A DNA stretch of 32,318 nt, taken from Pseudomonadota bacterium. Its GTDB lineage: Bacteria > Pseudomonadota > Gammaproteobacteria > Burkholderiales > Rhodocyclaceae. Below the pieces are notes generated by a model that was given only the letters and a program-made list of their open reading frames with translations, was not told the origin of the DNA and did not search any database. Positions 1 to 8,743 of this stretch are shown piece by piece. The stretch spans positions 1 to 32,318 of the forward strand of contig JAPLQT010000033.1 in NCBI GenBank assembly GCA_026399515.1. Reading direction: 5' to 3'. The stretch's first letter is position 1. Each line of letters starts with the position of its first letter. The position numbers and the translations under genes were made by a program.

Positions 1-2607
1 ACCATCGCCGACGCCTTGGCGCGGGCGGCGGCCGAACCGGATGGGCGTTATCGCCATTCATTCGACATGCTGGGCGAGGGCGCCCGCTCGGCCGCCGACG
101 CCGAGCGCTACTATGCCGTCTACCTGGATGCCCTGACCGCCATCGGCGGGATAGCGGCGGGGCGCGGCCCGATCGCCGCGCCGGGCATTTCCATCAAGCT
201 CTCGGCCCTGCATCCGCGCTACGAGGAAGCCCAGCGCCAGCGGGTGCTGGTGGAGTTGCTGCCGCGGCTGCGTCGTCTGGCGGCCCTGGCCCGCGATCAT
301 GACATCGGCTTGACCATCGACGCCGAGGAATCCGAGCGGCTGGAGTTATCCCTGGACCTGATCGAAATCCTCTCCGCGGACCCTGAACTTTCCGGTTGGA
401 ACGGCCTCGGCTGCGCCGTGCAGGCCTACAACCGCCGCGCCGACGCGGTGGTGGACGAACTGGTAAACAAGGGCCGCCGCCACGGCCGCCGGCTGATGAT
501 CCGTCTGGTCAAGGGCGCATACTGGGACGGCGAGATCAAGCGCGCCCAGGAGCTGGGTGTTTGCGGCTATCCAGTGTTCACCCGCAGGAGCCACACCGAT
601 CTCTTCTATCTGCATTGCGCCGGCAAGCTGCTCGCGGCGCCCGACGCCATCTATCCCCAGTTCGCAACCCACAATGCCCTCACCGTCGCCTCCATCCTGG
701 AACTGGCGCCGGCCGGCACGGAGTTCGAGTTCCAGCGCCTCCACGGCATGGGCGAAAGCCTGTACCGTCATCTGTTCGCCGTGGCCGGCGACAGGCCGAA
801 GCGACAGCTGCATTGCCGCATCTACGCGCCGGTGGGCCGCCACCGCGACCTGCTGGCCTACCTGGTGCGCCGGCTGCTGGAGAACGGCGCCAACTCCTCC
901 TTCGTCAATCAGGTGGCCGACGCGGCCACGCCTGTCGAGGAGTTGGTGGCCGATCCGGCGCAACTGGCCGGCGCGGCCGATTGCGCCCCCAACCAGAGGA
1001 TTCCACCACCCATGAACTTGTTTGCCCCCCATCGTCGCAATGCCGCAGGCATAGACCCTGCCGAACGCCGCGAACTGCTTGGTCTTGAGCAGGCGCTGGC
1101 GGGAACCCGAACGCCGCTGACCGTTGCCTCCGTCACACCCGTTGCGGCCGCGGCCAGCGGCGAACCCGTCGCAGTGCGCAATCCCGCCCGTTTGGCGGAG
1201 TTGGTGGGCAGCGCCGTATTTGCCCCGGCCACGGTCGCCGATGAGGTCATGAGAGTGGCGCGGGCCGGCTTCGAGCAATGGTCCATGACCCCTGTGGAGA
1301 CGCGGGCCGACTGCCTGGAACGGATGGCCGACGCTCTGGAAACCGATGCTTCGGCCTTCATCGATCTTTGCGTGCGCGAGGCGGGCAAGACGCTGCCCGA
1401 CGCCATCGCCGAAGTGCGCGAAGCCGTGGACTTCTGCCGCTACTATGCCGCCGAGGCACGCCGGCTCCTGGCGGCGCCCACGGCCCTGCCGGGACCGACG
1501 GGCGAAGCCAATGCCCTGAGCCTGCACGGGCGCGGCGTCTTCGTCTGCATCAGCCCCTGGAACTTTCCCCTGGCGATCTTCCTCGGCCAGGTGGCCGCGG
1601 CCCTGGCCGCCGGCAACGCCGTGGTGGCCAAGCCCGCCGAACAGACGCCCTTGATCGCCCATCGCGCCTGCCGCCTGCTTCATGCCAGTGGAATTCCGCC
1701 GGAGGCGCTGCAACTGCTGCTCGGTCGCGGCGGTGAACTGGGCGCGGCCCTGGTCGGCCATCCGCTGACGACCGGCGTCGCCTTTACCGGTTCGACCGCC
1801 ACGGCCCGGCGCATCAACCGGACGCTGGCTGCCCGCGATGCGCCCATCGCCACCCTGATCGCCGAGACCGGTGGCCAGAACGCCCTGATCGTGGACTCCA
1901 CGGCCCTGCCGGAGCAGGTGGTGGATGCCGTGGTGGCCAGCAGCTTCCGTTCCGCCGGCCAGCGCTGCAGCGCCTTGCGCGTGCTCTATCTGCAAGAGGA
2001 GATTGCCGACCGCGTCATCGAAATGATCGCCGGCGCGGCGGAAGTGCTCACCGTCGGCGACCCGGCGCAAGTCGATACCGATGTCGGGCCGGTGATCGAC
2101 AAGGCGGCCCGAGCCAGGCTGGAATCACACTGCCGGCGTATGGCGGTCGAGGCGCGGGGCCTGTTCGAGACGGTACTCCCGCCCGGCCTGGCCGAACAAG
2201 GCTGGTTCTTCGCCCCCCGCGCCTACGAGATTCCCTCCATGAAACTGCTGCCGGAGGAGGTGTTCGGCCCGGTGCTGCATGTCGTGCGCTTCGCGGCCAA
2301 CAGCCTGGACCGGGTGGTCGACGAAATCAACGCCAGCGGCTTCGGCCTCACCCTGGGCATCCAGACGCGCATCGACGCCCGCGCCGAGGACATCCGGCGC
2401 CGGGTGCGGGTGGGCAACGTGTATGTCAATCGCAACATGATAGGCGCCGTCGTCGGCGTACAACCCTTCGGCGGCGAAGGCGGCTCTGGCACCGGGCCCA
2501 AGGCCGGCGGCCCGCACTATCTGTTGCGTTTCGTCACCGAGCGCTGTTTCACCGTCAACACGGCGGCGGCCGGCGGCAACGCCTCGCTGCTGGCGGGTCC
2601 AGGTTAG
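1..2607 (+). CDS. putA: Bifunctional proline dehydrogenase / P5C dehydrogenase PutA, 5' end missing
   Basis: Converts proline to pyrroline-5-carboxylate (FAD domain) and then, as glutamate semialdehyde, to glutamate (NAD domain). The frame is open from base 1, so the true start lies left of the window; about 868 codons are present against roughly 1000-1300 in the family. The proline dehydrogenase barrel fills the first ~330 residues, with the signatures RLMIRLVKGAYWDGEIK and QFATHNA. The aldehyde dehydrogenase domain follows, with the ETGGQNA glutamate motif and catalytic Cys in SAGQRCSALR. It ends in the usual PutA tail (GPHYLLRFVTER...GGNASLL), so the 3' end is complete. An N-terminal DNA-binding domain cannot be judged. 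It converges on the minus-strand secretion remnants downstream. Family assignment is secure. Confidence 0.96.
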   Translation, partial: TIADALARAAAEPDGRYRHSFDMLGEGARSAADAERYYAVYLDALTAIGGIAAGRGPIAAPGISIKLSALHPRYEEAQRQRVLVELLPRLRRLAALARDHDIGLTIDAEESERLELSLDLIEILSADPELSGWNGLGCAVQAYNRRADAVVDELVNKGRRHGRRLMIRLVKGAYWDGEIKRAQELGVCGYPVFTRRSHTDLFYLHCAGKLLAAPDAIYPQFATHNALTVASILELAPAGTEFEFQRLHGMGESLYRHLFAVAGDRPKRQLHCRIYAPVGRHRDLLAYLVRRLLENGANSSFVNQVADAATPVEELVADPAQLAGAADCAPNQRIPPPMNLFAPHRRNAAGIDPAERRELLGLEQALAGTRTPLTVASVTPVAAAASGEPVAVRNPARLAELVGSAVFAPATVADEVMRVARAGFEQWSMTPVETRADCLERMADALETDASAFIDLCVREAGKTLPDAIAEVREAVDFCRYYAAEARRLLAAPTALPGPTGEANALSLHGRGVFVCISPWNFPLAIFLGQVAAALAAGNAVVAKPAEQTPLIAHRACRLLHASGIPPEALQLLLGRGGELGAALVGHPLTTGVAFTGSTATARRINRTLAARDAPIATLIAETGGQNALIVDSTALPEQVVDAVVASSFRSAGQRCSALRVLYLQEEIADRVIEMIAGAAEVLTVGDPAQVDTDVGPVIDKAARARLESHCRRMAVEARGLFETVLPPGLAEQGWFFAPRAYEIPSMKLLPEEVFGPVLHVVRFAANSLDRVVDEINASGFGLTLGIQTRIDARAEDIRRRVRVGNVYVNRNMIGAVVGVQPFGGEGGSGTGPKAGGPHYLLRFVTERCFTVNTAAAGGNASLLAGPG

Positions 2608-2664
2608 GATTGTCGTTTCACATCCGGATCGAGTCAGCGATAGACCTCGCGCGAGCGTCGTCGC

Positions 2665-2993
2665 CTAGCGTTCCCGTCCGGCCTCATGCCAGGCCTTGCG
2701 CACCGGCGAGAGCAGTTATTCGAATACGGATCTAGTGCCCAGCAGGATCTCGGCGTTCGCCTGCATTCCGGCGCCGAGCACGAAGCGCTCGGCGTCCATC
2801 TCCAGGCGCATCGCCTTCAATGTCACCAGCGTCTTATAGAGCAGCGGCTGGGTCTTGGCAGGTTGGCTGTTGGCCGGCACGCCGTTGGCGGCGTTGCCGT
2901 CTGTCGCATCCGCGCTCACGTGTTCGACCTGGCCATCGATCATGCCGTGCTTCTGGAACGAGAAAGCCGTGAGCCTCACTAGTGGAAGCTCCT
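2665..2993 (-). pseudogene. C-terminal remnant of a HlyD-family type I secretion membrane fusion protein
   Basis: Reading the minus strand from about 2993, the frame gives LVRLTAFSFQKHGMIDGQVEHVSAD, then a variable loop, then LVTLKAMRLEMD, GMQANAEILLGTRSVFE, a TAA stop (2716-2718), and in the same frame LLSPVRKAWHEAGRER before a TAG at 2665-2667. This is the C-terminal beta-barrel and final membrane-anchoring helix typical of HlyD/LapC adaptors, where the stop position is usually an aromatic residue (VFEYLLSP-like). The first ~300 residues of the protein are missing; homology begins abruptly at the end of the NHL gene. Together with the ABC transporter stub at 5400-5867 it marks a destroyed secretion operon. 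Non-functional with good confidence: 5' truncation plus a nonsense codon. Confidence 0.8.
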
Positions 2994-5399
2994 CTACGGA
3001 CAGCCCGCAGCGACAAACCAGTCTGATTGAGCGCCCACGTCCAGTGGGCTACCCGTCGAGTCGACGTAATAGAGATGGCCGTTCGCCGACGAGGTGCCTA
3101 GGTAGGAGTTGGTGGTAGCGTAGTAACGGAAATAGTAGGGGCTGACAGTCTGCGATGCCGTGCCCGCGGGAACAAATAGCGTTGGATGGATGCGTTCTAC
3201 CCAGGAAAACAGGCAGTCGGCGGGATTGACGGTCTGAGCGGCGATCTTGCGAATGCGGTTGTTGCCGGCATCGACTATGTAAAGGTTTCCGCTGGTATCG
3301 AATGAGACTCCGGACGGAGCGTTCAATTGTGCTGAGCCGGGCGGCCCATTGTCGCCGGCGTAGCCTGCCGTCCCATCGCCAGCCACGGTCGTGATGATGC
3401 CATTCGTCGCAAGCTTTCGCAGGCGATTGTTGCGTAGATCGGCAATGTAAAGATTGCCGTTCGAATCGGCAGCAACACCTGAAGGAAGGTTCAGCTTTGC
3501 CGAGGTCGCCGGGCCTCCGTCGCCGCTGTAACCTGCGGCACCGGTCCCGGCAATTGTGGTGATGACCCCGCTTGCCGTTACCTTGCGGACGCGGTTATTG
3601 AATGTATCGGCGATATACAGGTTGCCGTAGGTGTCGACCGCCGTACCCATGGGAACATTCAACTTTGCAAAGGTCGCCGCGCCGTTGTCTCCGCCATAGC
3701 CAAGTGTGCTGCTCCCCGCAACAGTGGAAATAATTCCATTGCTGGCGAGCTTGCGAATTCTCGGACCGTCGGCAAAATACAATTTGCCGGACGTATCGAT
3801 GGAAATTCCCATCGGATACGACAACTGCGCCTGCAAGCCGCTCCCGTTATCGCCGCCATAGCCGCCAGTCCCTGTGCCGGCAATCGTCGTGATCAAACCA
3901 TTGGTTGTCACCTTGCGAATGAGGTTGTTATAGGTGTCGGCGATATACAGGTTGCCGGCGGTATCGACCGCCACGCTATACGGTTGATTCAAGAACGCCT
4001 GGTTGGCTGAGCTGCCGTAAGCAGCGTAAGTGGCAACTCCGGTACCGGCTATCGTGCTAATGATGCCGGTCGTTGTCACCTTGCGGATGCGATGATTTCC
4101 CGTATCCGCCACATACAAATTGCCGTCGGCATCGACTACTGCCGCGTTGGGCGTATCAAGCTGCGCCGACACCGCCGGTCCGCCGTCGCCACTGTATCGC
4201 CCCGCCGAGCCGTTACCCGCCACCGAGGTAATAATGCCGTCGGCCGATATTTTGCGTATACGGTTATTGCCGCTATCGGCAACATACACAAGACCGTCAG
4301 CGCCGACGACCATCCCGGAGGGGTTATACATCAGGGCGGAGGTCGCCAGCGCGTTGTCGCCGGCAAAGCCCGCTGTGCCGGTTCCGGCCACCGCGAAAAT
4401 GGTCGCGCCGACTACCTTGCGGACCCGGTGTTTTCCAAATTCAACGATATAGACCGTGTCGGCGGTGTCCACCGCCACCGCCGCCGGCGCATTCAGTTGT
4501 GCAGATGTCGCCGGCACATTATCGGTGGTATATCCTCCTGTGCTGCCATAGCCGGCGACCGTTGAAATCCAACCGCCCTTTGCCTCGATCTTGCGGACCC
4601 GAGAGTTGCCAAAATCGGCGATGTACACGTCGCCCCCGACGCCGACCGCAACGCCCGTGGGTGACGATAATTGCGCATAGGTTGCCCCTAAGTAGGCTCC
4701 GTTGTAGCCGGCCACCCCTGTGCCGGCGACCGTGCTGATCGTGCCTGCCACCGTGAGTTTACGCACGCGATGATTCAGAGTGTCCGCGATATAGAGGTTG
4801 CCGCTCCAAGAATCGATGGCCAAGCCGGTCGGAGAAGCCAATTGTGCAGATGTCCCCGGACCGGAATCACCGCGATAGCCAGACGTTCCAGTACCGACCA
4901 CCGTTGTGATGACGCCGCTGGTCGATATTTTGCGAACGCAGTGGTTGTTGGAATCTGTGAAGTACAGGTTGCCGTAGAAGTCGATCACGACGCCATGGGG
5001 ACCATGCAACTGCGCCGAAGTGGCCGTGCCGCCGTCGCCACTGTAACCGACGGACCCGTTGCCGGCGACCGTGGTGACCACCCCTGCCGCAGTCACCTTG
5101 CGGATGCGGTTGCTGTTGAAATCGGCGATGTACAGGTTGCCGTTCGTATCGACGGCAACGCTCTTTACCGAGAGAGCAAAGGACGTGGCCGACACTCCAT
5201 CCGCGGGCCCCACGCCGCCTCCGGCGACGGTGGTAATGACATCCGCCGCAATGGCGGGGAATGCCGTAGCGAAGACGCCGGCATAGCAAATCAAGGCGGC
5301 GAGAATGGTCCAGAGCATCCCCATTTGCTGGGTGCAGTACGCCACCGCGGATGGATTCCTCAGTTGCAGATTGCGATCGACATCACTTTCCTTGTTCAT
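2994..5399 (-). CDS. Secreted NHL-repeat beta-propeller protein
   Basis: The protein has about 801 residues starting at the ATG at 5399, chosen because GGAGAGAAGG lies immediately upstream; the frame also stays open further upstream to 5867 (see the ABC stub). Residues ~26-52 form a hydrophobic stretch ending PAIAA, a likely signal peptide. Twelve tandem repeats of about 55 residues follow, each of the pattern ITTVAGTG..GYSGDGG.A..AQL..P.GVAVD..GNLYIAD..N.RIRKV, enough for two six-bladed propellers. After the repeats comes a ~75-residue tail (CLFSWVERIHPTLF...YYFRYY...LGTSSANGHLYYVD) of a type I recall at the ends of secreted betaproteobacterial proteins. NHL propellers bind proteins or ligands; no catalytic motif is visible and the partner is unknown. 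It sits exactly between two halves of a broken secretion locus. Confidence 0.88.
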   Translation of the reverse strand: MNKESDVDRNLQLRNPSAVAYCTQQMGMLWTILAALICYAGVFATAFPAIAADVITTVAGGGVGPADGVSATSFALSVKSVAVDTNGNLYIADFNSNRIRKVTAAGVVTTVAGNGSVGYSGDGGTATSAQLHGPHGVVIDFYGNLYFTDSNNHCVRKISTSGVITTVVGTGTSGYRGDSGPGTSAQLASPTGLAIDSWSGNLYIADTLNHRVRKLTVAGTISTVAGTGVAGYNGAYLGATYAQLSSPTGVAVGVGGDVYIADFGNSRVRKIEAKGGWISTVAGYGSTGGYTTDNVPATSAQLNAPAAVAVDTADTVYIVEFGKHRVRKVVGATIFAVAGTGTAGFAGDNALATSALMYNPSGMVVGADGLVYVADSGNNRIRKISADGIITSVAGNGSAGRYSGDGGPAVSAQLDTPNAAVVDADGNLYVADTGNHRIRKVTTTGIISTIAGTGVATYAAYGSSANQAFLNQPYSVAVDTAGNLYIADTYNNLIRKVTTNGLITTIAGTGTGGYGGDNGSGLQAQLSYPMGISIDTSGKLYFADGPRIRKLASNGIISTVAGSSTLGYGGDNGAATFAKLNVPMGTAVDTYGNLYIADTFNNRVRKVTASGVITTIAGTGAAGYSGDGGPATSAKLNLPSGVAADSNGNLYIADLRNNRLRKLATNGIITTVAGDGTAGYAGDNGPPGSAQLNAPSGVSFDTSGNLYIVDAGNNRIRKIAAQTVNPADCLFSWVERIHPTLFVPAGTASQTVSPYYFRYYATTNSYLGTSSANGHLYYVDSTGSPLDVGAQSDWFVAAGCP

Positions 5400-5867
5400 C
5401 CTTCTCTCCGTGTATAGCTTGTGCTTCAAGCATCCGAATATGAGGTTGTCCTCGAAACGCGCGGCGGCTTCCTCGGCGGTAGCGGTTTCTGCCGTCTGCG
5501 AGCCGGCGCAGAAGAACAGCACCTTGTGGCCGTCGCTCTTGATGGTCAGCACAGGTTGCGGATGATCGGCTGGGCTGGCTGTTGCGTCCGATGCGGTTGT
5601 TGGCGTATCGGTTTTGAGGAAGGCGATGCAGGGCAGCGGTAATCCGCTCCAGGATTCACGCGGCAACGGGTGGTTCCCGGTCTTGAAGCCGAGCGCGCGG
5701 GCGGCTTCGTGGAATGTAGCGCGGGTGTGGGGCGGCGGGAACTGACTTTCTACCAAGGCGCCGTCGAAGGGCCGACGATACAGGCTGCTCAGGCTTCCCA
5801 GCAGCCATGAAAGCTCTTCCGGAATCGGGGGGCAACCGAGGTCTTCAGTAGTGTTCTCCAAGCTCAT
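5400..5867 (-). pseudogene. N-terminal stub of a type I secretion ABC transporter (C39-like domain)
   Basis: About 156 codons from the ATG at 5867, reading MSLENTTEDLG, then LLGSLSSLYRRPFDGALVESQF and HEAARALGFK, GLPLPCIAFLK, and QPVLTIKSDGHKVLFF. This order of motifs is that of the catalytically dead C39-peptidase-like domain at the front of LapB/HlyB-type exporters. Homology stops near residue 145 (RFEDNLIF), where the membrane and ATPase domains should begin. The frame runs without a stop into the NHL gene, so translation from 5867 would give a 957-residue chimera. I treat it as a stub because the NHL gene has its own start and ribosome binding site. Its ATG overlaps the stop of an upstream open frame (ATGA), which suggests the original gene was translationally coupled. 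Confidence 0.72.
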
Positions 5868-6262
5868 CCGCGCATCAACGTAATGGTATCAAGATCGACT
5901 TGCCTGCGAGATCGTTCCCGGGTGACGCGATTGATTTGGCGACGCCACGAAATCGATGTCCACACCCGAAGTGCTTCCTCGCGTTCCGCCAAGGTCTCAA
6001 ACGATCGGTATGAGAACGAATTGACGAGTAGAGCCTGAAGCTTCGGATGCCAGGAGAATGACGGATGCCTAGCCGAAAAACAATACCGAAAAGTAGGTAC
6101 CGAAAGAAGGAAGGCATATTAAGGAAATCCTTAGTTCTTCCAAGAAAATCCCTATAGGGCAATCCCTAGGTCAAAGGGTGCCCAAGTCTTTAGCATGACG
6201 TGCTCATGGATCGGCACCCTGGCTGGTTCGAGCCATGCAAGCGCACTCGCGATACGAGACGG
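5868..6262. other. 395-bp gap without a confident gene; palindromes and a coupled partial frame
   Basis: No complete gene is convincing here. On the minus strand a frame open from 6118 ends with TGA at 5864-5866, overlapping the start of the ABC stub by four bases. Its last ~50 residues are arginine- and glutamate-rich (for example LAEREEALRVW and RRQINRVTRERS), but no ATG opens it, so it may be the tail of a decayed gene. Further right are three closely spaced palindromes: TAAGGA-AA-TCCTTA (6120-6133), CCCTATAGGG (6150-6159) and CCTAGG (6165-6170). They look like operator or terminator elements; which protein binds them cannot be said. Nothing recognisable lies in 6171-6262. Confidence 0.4.
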
Positions 6263-8644
6263 TCATTCCCCCTTGCTATCGAGCCTCACCGTCTCGCCGA
6301 CTTGCGCCGCGGCGATGTCCGAATCGTAAAACGCGATATCGGCCAGCGATTCGCGCGAGTACACTTCCGTCATATCCGCATAGTGAGGCGACTGCGGATT
6401 GGTGGATTGCGAGAACGTCACCAGGAAGCGGCCACGTACCCGTCCCGGCTGCAACCAGACGATATGCATGTAGCCGTCGCCGTTGCGCAACTCCGTCACG
6501 CCCTTGCCCGGCGTGAATTCAGACGGACGCGTCAAATGGTAACCAAAATACGATCCCGAGATCGGTAGCCGGCGTCCGGCGCGGGTCACGCTCCGCACCT
6601 CGCCCAACGGCGCATCGATGGGCACATTGGCCGACTGGAAGCGCCACAGCGCGCGTGCCAGGGCTTGCCGGGTTTCTTCGGTCGGCAGGAAGCCGCGCGG
6701 CGTGCCGATCGGATCGTCGGCCGAAAATGGCACGCGCCAGTAGCGCGGCAGCAGCACCAGGTCCACCGTCGGGACAACCTCAAGCTCGGCGATGAACTCG
6801 GCGAACAAGGCGGAGCCGCGCGCCACCAGCGTATCGGTCCGATCCCATGCCGCCAGTGCCGCGCATGCCGGCGTCAGATCCATTACCTCCGGCATGCCGA
6901 CGGCGGGCGGGGCGTGGTGTGCCGCGGGGCGATGAACACCGCCTTCTCCGGCTATCCTGGTCATCTGGATTTTCGGGTTGGCCCGGCAATCGGCCAGCAA
7001 GTCGTCGAGGATCAATTCGGCGGTCAGGTTGCGCGAGCTGAAGAACAGCCGCTCCCATTTGGCCGGCGTCGCGCCGGGCGAGCCGGTCAAGGCGCTTCCC
7101 ACCTTAATCTGTTGCATGTATAGCGCCGCGACGCGGGTACGCTCGCCGCGCGGCGCGCGTTCGGCGCCGATGACCCGGGCGTAGCCTTCCAGGCGGCTGT
7201 CCGGCGAAACCGAAGTGAGCCAGTGGCTGTCATTGGAGTTGAACGTCATGTCAGTGCGTATCATCCACGGCTTGTCCGCCGGTGGAATGATGCCGGGCTG
7301 AACCTCGCGTTCGTCGCGAGTCCAGGCGGAGGCGGGGTCCGATCCGTTGAGCACGGTGGCGTCGGTCAGCTCCAGATAAGCCCGCGCCGGGCTGGTGACC
7401 AGGCAGCGGTCCAACTGGGCATCGGTGACGTTGGCCACCACCGAAAGGTTCGAAAAGTAAACCTCCCCTTCGGTGTCGGCCGCCGTGACGTGGGACCACG
7501 GCGAACCTTGGTGCTTGAACTGGGAGTCGCGTATCTCGCGCACGCTCCTTGCCCGCGCGATATCCAGAAACTGATCGGCGAAGCGGTTGTTGCCGAGATT
7601 CGGGTCGGCGAAGGCATAGGCATGCTGCTTATCCCAGGGCAGGTGTTGACCGATGACGATCGGTCCATAACGGGTTTCCCAGAAAACGCGGCGAACCGGG
7701 CCGGCCAGCGTTTCGACGTCGACTGCCACCTGGCGCATGGCTTCGCTGCGATCGCCTATCAGATAACGCATGGGGTCGGCCGGGTCCAGTGTCAATTCAT
7801 ATAGCGTGGAACGTTTGTCGTTGGCATGCGTGATGCTCCAACCCGCGTGCTCGTTGAAGCCCATCAGCGGGAACGGCAGGCCATAGGCTGTCGAACCGAA
7901 GACATTGAGCTCGCCATCGACGATCATGTGAAAGGCATGCAGGCGCTCGGTGCCATGCCAGAAATAGTGGGGATTGGAAAAACTGATGCCGCCGACGCCG
8001 CCTTCGACCATATCGCGGCCGAATGCCGCCGAGTTCGAGCCGCCGCGGAAGGTTTGAAATTCGGCCAGGCGCGCGGCGGTGTCGTCCGGAGCCGTCGCTG
8101 CCCCGGCGCCCAGGGTGTCTACTGGCGGTTGGGCGGCGAGAATCTCGCGCAGCCATAGCGACGAGGTTTCCAGGATCGGGAAATGGGCGATCCGGCGCCA
8201 TACGTCTTCCTCCGAGATTTCACGGAACCAGGCGCTCTGGCGACACGCTTCGCCCGGCAGGGGCTGGCTATTCACGTGATGATTGAAGCCGCGCACATAA
8301 CCGCTCACCAGCGCGCGGACTTCCGCCGAAGCGCCAGCCTTGGTGCGCTGCGCGACCGACGCCGGCAACAGATAGCGGTATACCGCGTCGCTATCGACAT
8401 TGCTGATATCGCTGCCGGCAAAGACATCGTAGTAGGTGCCGTCGGCGGGCATGGTCCGGGAGCGCTCGCCGGCGATCGTCACCATGCGCTCGACCACCGC
8501 GCACAGATTGTCGCGTGCCAGAGCCCAGCCATAACCATAGCCGGCGCCGTGATAGTCCCTGGCGCGGATATGCGCGACGCCGAACGGCGTGTAGCGTACT
8601 TCGACGTCGCCGCCAAGATCGGCCGCCAGCGGGTTTGGTTTCAT
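6263..8644 (-). CDS. Penicillin acylase / AHL acylase family Ntn-hydrolase
   Basis: Hydrolyses an amide bond in an N-acylated substrate (beta-lactams, acyl-homoserine lactones or acyl peptides in characterised relatives). The 793-residue length is normal for the family. The N-terminal part shows the alpha-chain signature (GVAHIRARDYHGAGYGYGWA then ARDNLC). The autoprocessing site reads FRGG|SNSAAFG, making Ser203 the probable N-terminal nucleophile of the beta chain. Downstream, FSNPHYFWHGTERLHAFHM and GFNEHAGWSITHAND are typical beta-chain motifs. The start is well supported: AGGAGG lies seven bases before the ATG. Oddly, no signal peptide precedes the alpha chain (MKPNPLAADLGG), whereas known relatives are usually periplasmic. 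The gene is divergent from the TonB receptor gene and shares its palindromic control region. Substrate unknown; the acyl-lactone idea comes from the neighbours. Confidence 0.9.
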   Translation of the reverse strand: MKPNPLAADLGGDVEVRYTPFGVAHIRARDYHGAGYGYGWALARDNLCAVVERMVTIAGERSRTMPADGTYYDVFAGSDISNVDSDAVYRYLLPASVAQRTKAGASAEVRALVSGYVRGFNHHVNSQPLPGEACRQSAWFREISEEDVWRRIAHFPILETSSLWLREILAAQPPVDTLGAGAATAPDDTAARLAEFQTFRGGSNSAAFGRDMVEGGVGGISFSNPHYFWHGTERLHAFHMIVDGELNVFGSTAYGLPFPLMGFNEHAGWSITHANDKRSTLYELTLDPADPMRYLIGDRSEAMRQVAVDVETLAGPVRRVFWETRYGPIVIGQHLPWDKQHAYAFADPNLGNNRFADQFLDIARARSVREIRDSQFKHQGSPWSHVTAADTEGEVYFSNLSVVANVTDAQLDRCLVTSPARAYLELTDATVLNGSDPASAWTRDEREVQPGIIPPADKPWMIRTDMTFNSNDSHWLTSVSPDSRLEGYARVIGAERAPRGERTRVAALYMQQIKVGSALTGSPGATPAKWERLFFSSRNLTAELILDDLLADCRANPKIQMTRIAGEGGVHRPAAHHAPPAVGMPEVMDLTPACAALAAWDRTDTLVARGSALFAEFIAELEVVPTVDLVLLPRYWRVPFSADDPIGTPRGFLPTEETRQALARALWRFQSANVPIDAPLGEVRSVTRAGRRLPISGSYFGYHLTRPSEFTPGKGVTELRNGDGYMHIVWLQPGRVRGRFLVTFSQSTNPQSPHYADMTEVYSRESLADIAFYDSDIAAAQVGETVRLDSKGE

Positions 8645-8712
8645 TCGCCTACCTCCTGATGTGATTTATATGACCGTCCGACGCCAGCAACCGTGGGATG
8701 GCATCGGGCATA

Positions 8713-8741
8713 AATTTAACCGGTTGACAAACTTTTATCAA
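8713..8741 (-). promoter_or_regulatory. Sigma-70-type promoter for the acylase gene
   Basis: On the minus strand TTGATA (8741-8736) and TAAATT (8718-8713) are separated by exactly 17 bases, about 70 bases upstream of the acylase ATG. The -35 box lies in the right arm of the palindrome at 8722-8743. Seen in the sequence; activity inferred. Confidence 0.55.
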
Positions 8742-8743
8742 CC
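8722..8743. promoter_or_regulatory. 22-bp palindromic operator candidate between divergent promoters
   Basis: The arms are GGTTGACAAA and TTTATCAACC around a 2-bp centre, with one mismatch in ten positions. Each arm carries a -35 box, TTGACA for the rightward promoter and TTGATA for the leftward one. A bound dimer would therefore block both transcription units. AACCGGTT (8718-8725) overlaps the left edge, and a related half site GGTTAAAA lies near 8763. Size and symmetry suit a TetR-family repressor such as the one encoded at 12836-13492. Confidence 0.6.

Noticed and set aside
346-2070. Long minus-strand open frame (574 codons) opposite putA
   Set aside because: Low-complexity, glycine/arginine/glutamine-rich shadow of a GC-rich gene; no domain, no ribosome binding site, and the plus strand is clearly PutA.
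3230-5230. Regular ~165-bp DNA repeats that could suggest a CRISPR or satellite array
   Set aside because: They are the codons of NHL repeats in an intact reading frame, with spacing and divergence set by the protein.
5875-6162. 95-codon minus-strand frame beginning MPYRDFLGRTK
   Set aside because: No homology recognised, no ribosome binding site, and it overlaps palindromes and the better-supported coupled frame.
6215-6240. GGTTCGAG hairpin resembling a tRNA T-arm
   Set aside because: The stem pairs TGGCT with AGCCA around a six-base loop, and no acceptor, D or anticodon arm can be built around it.
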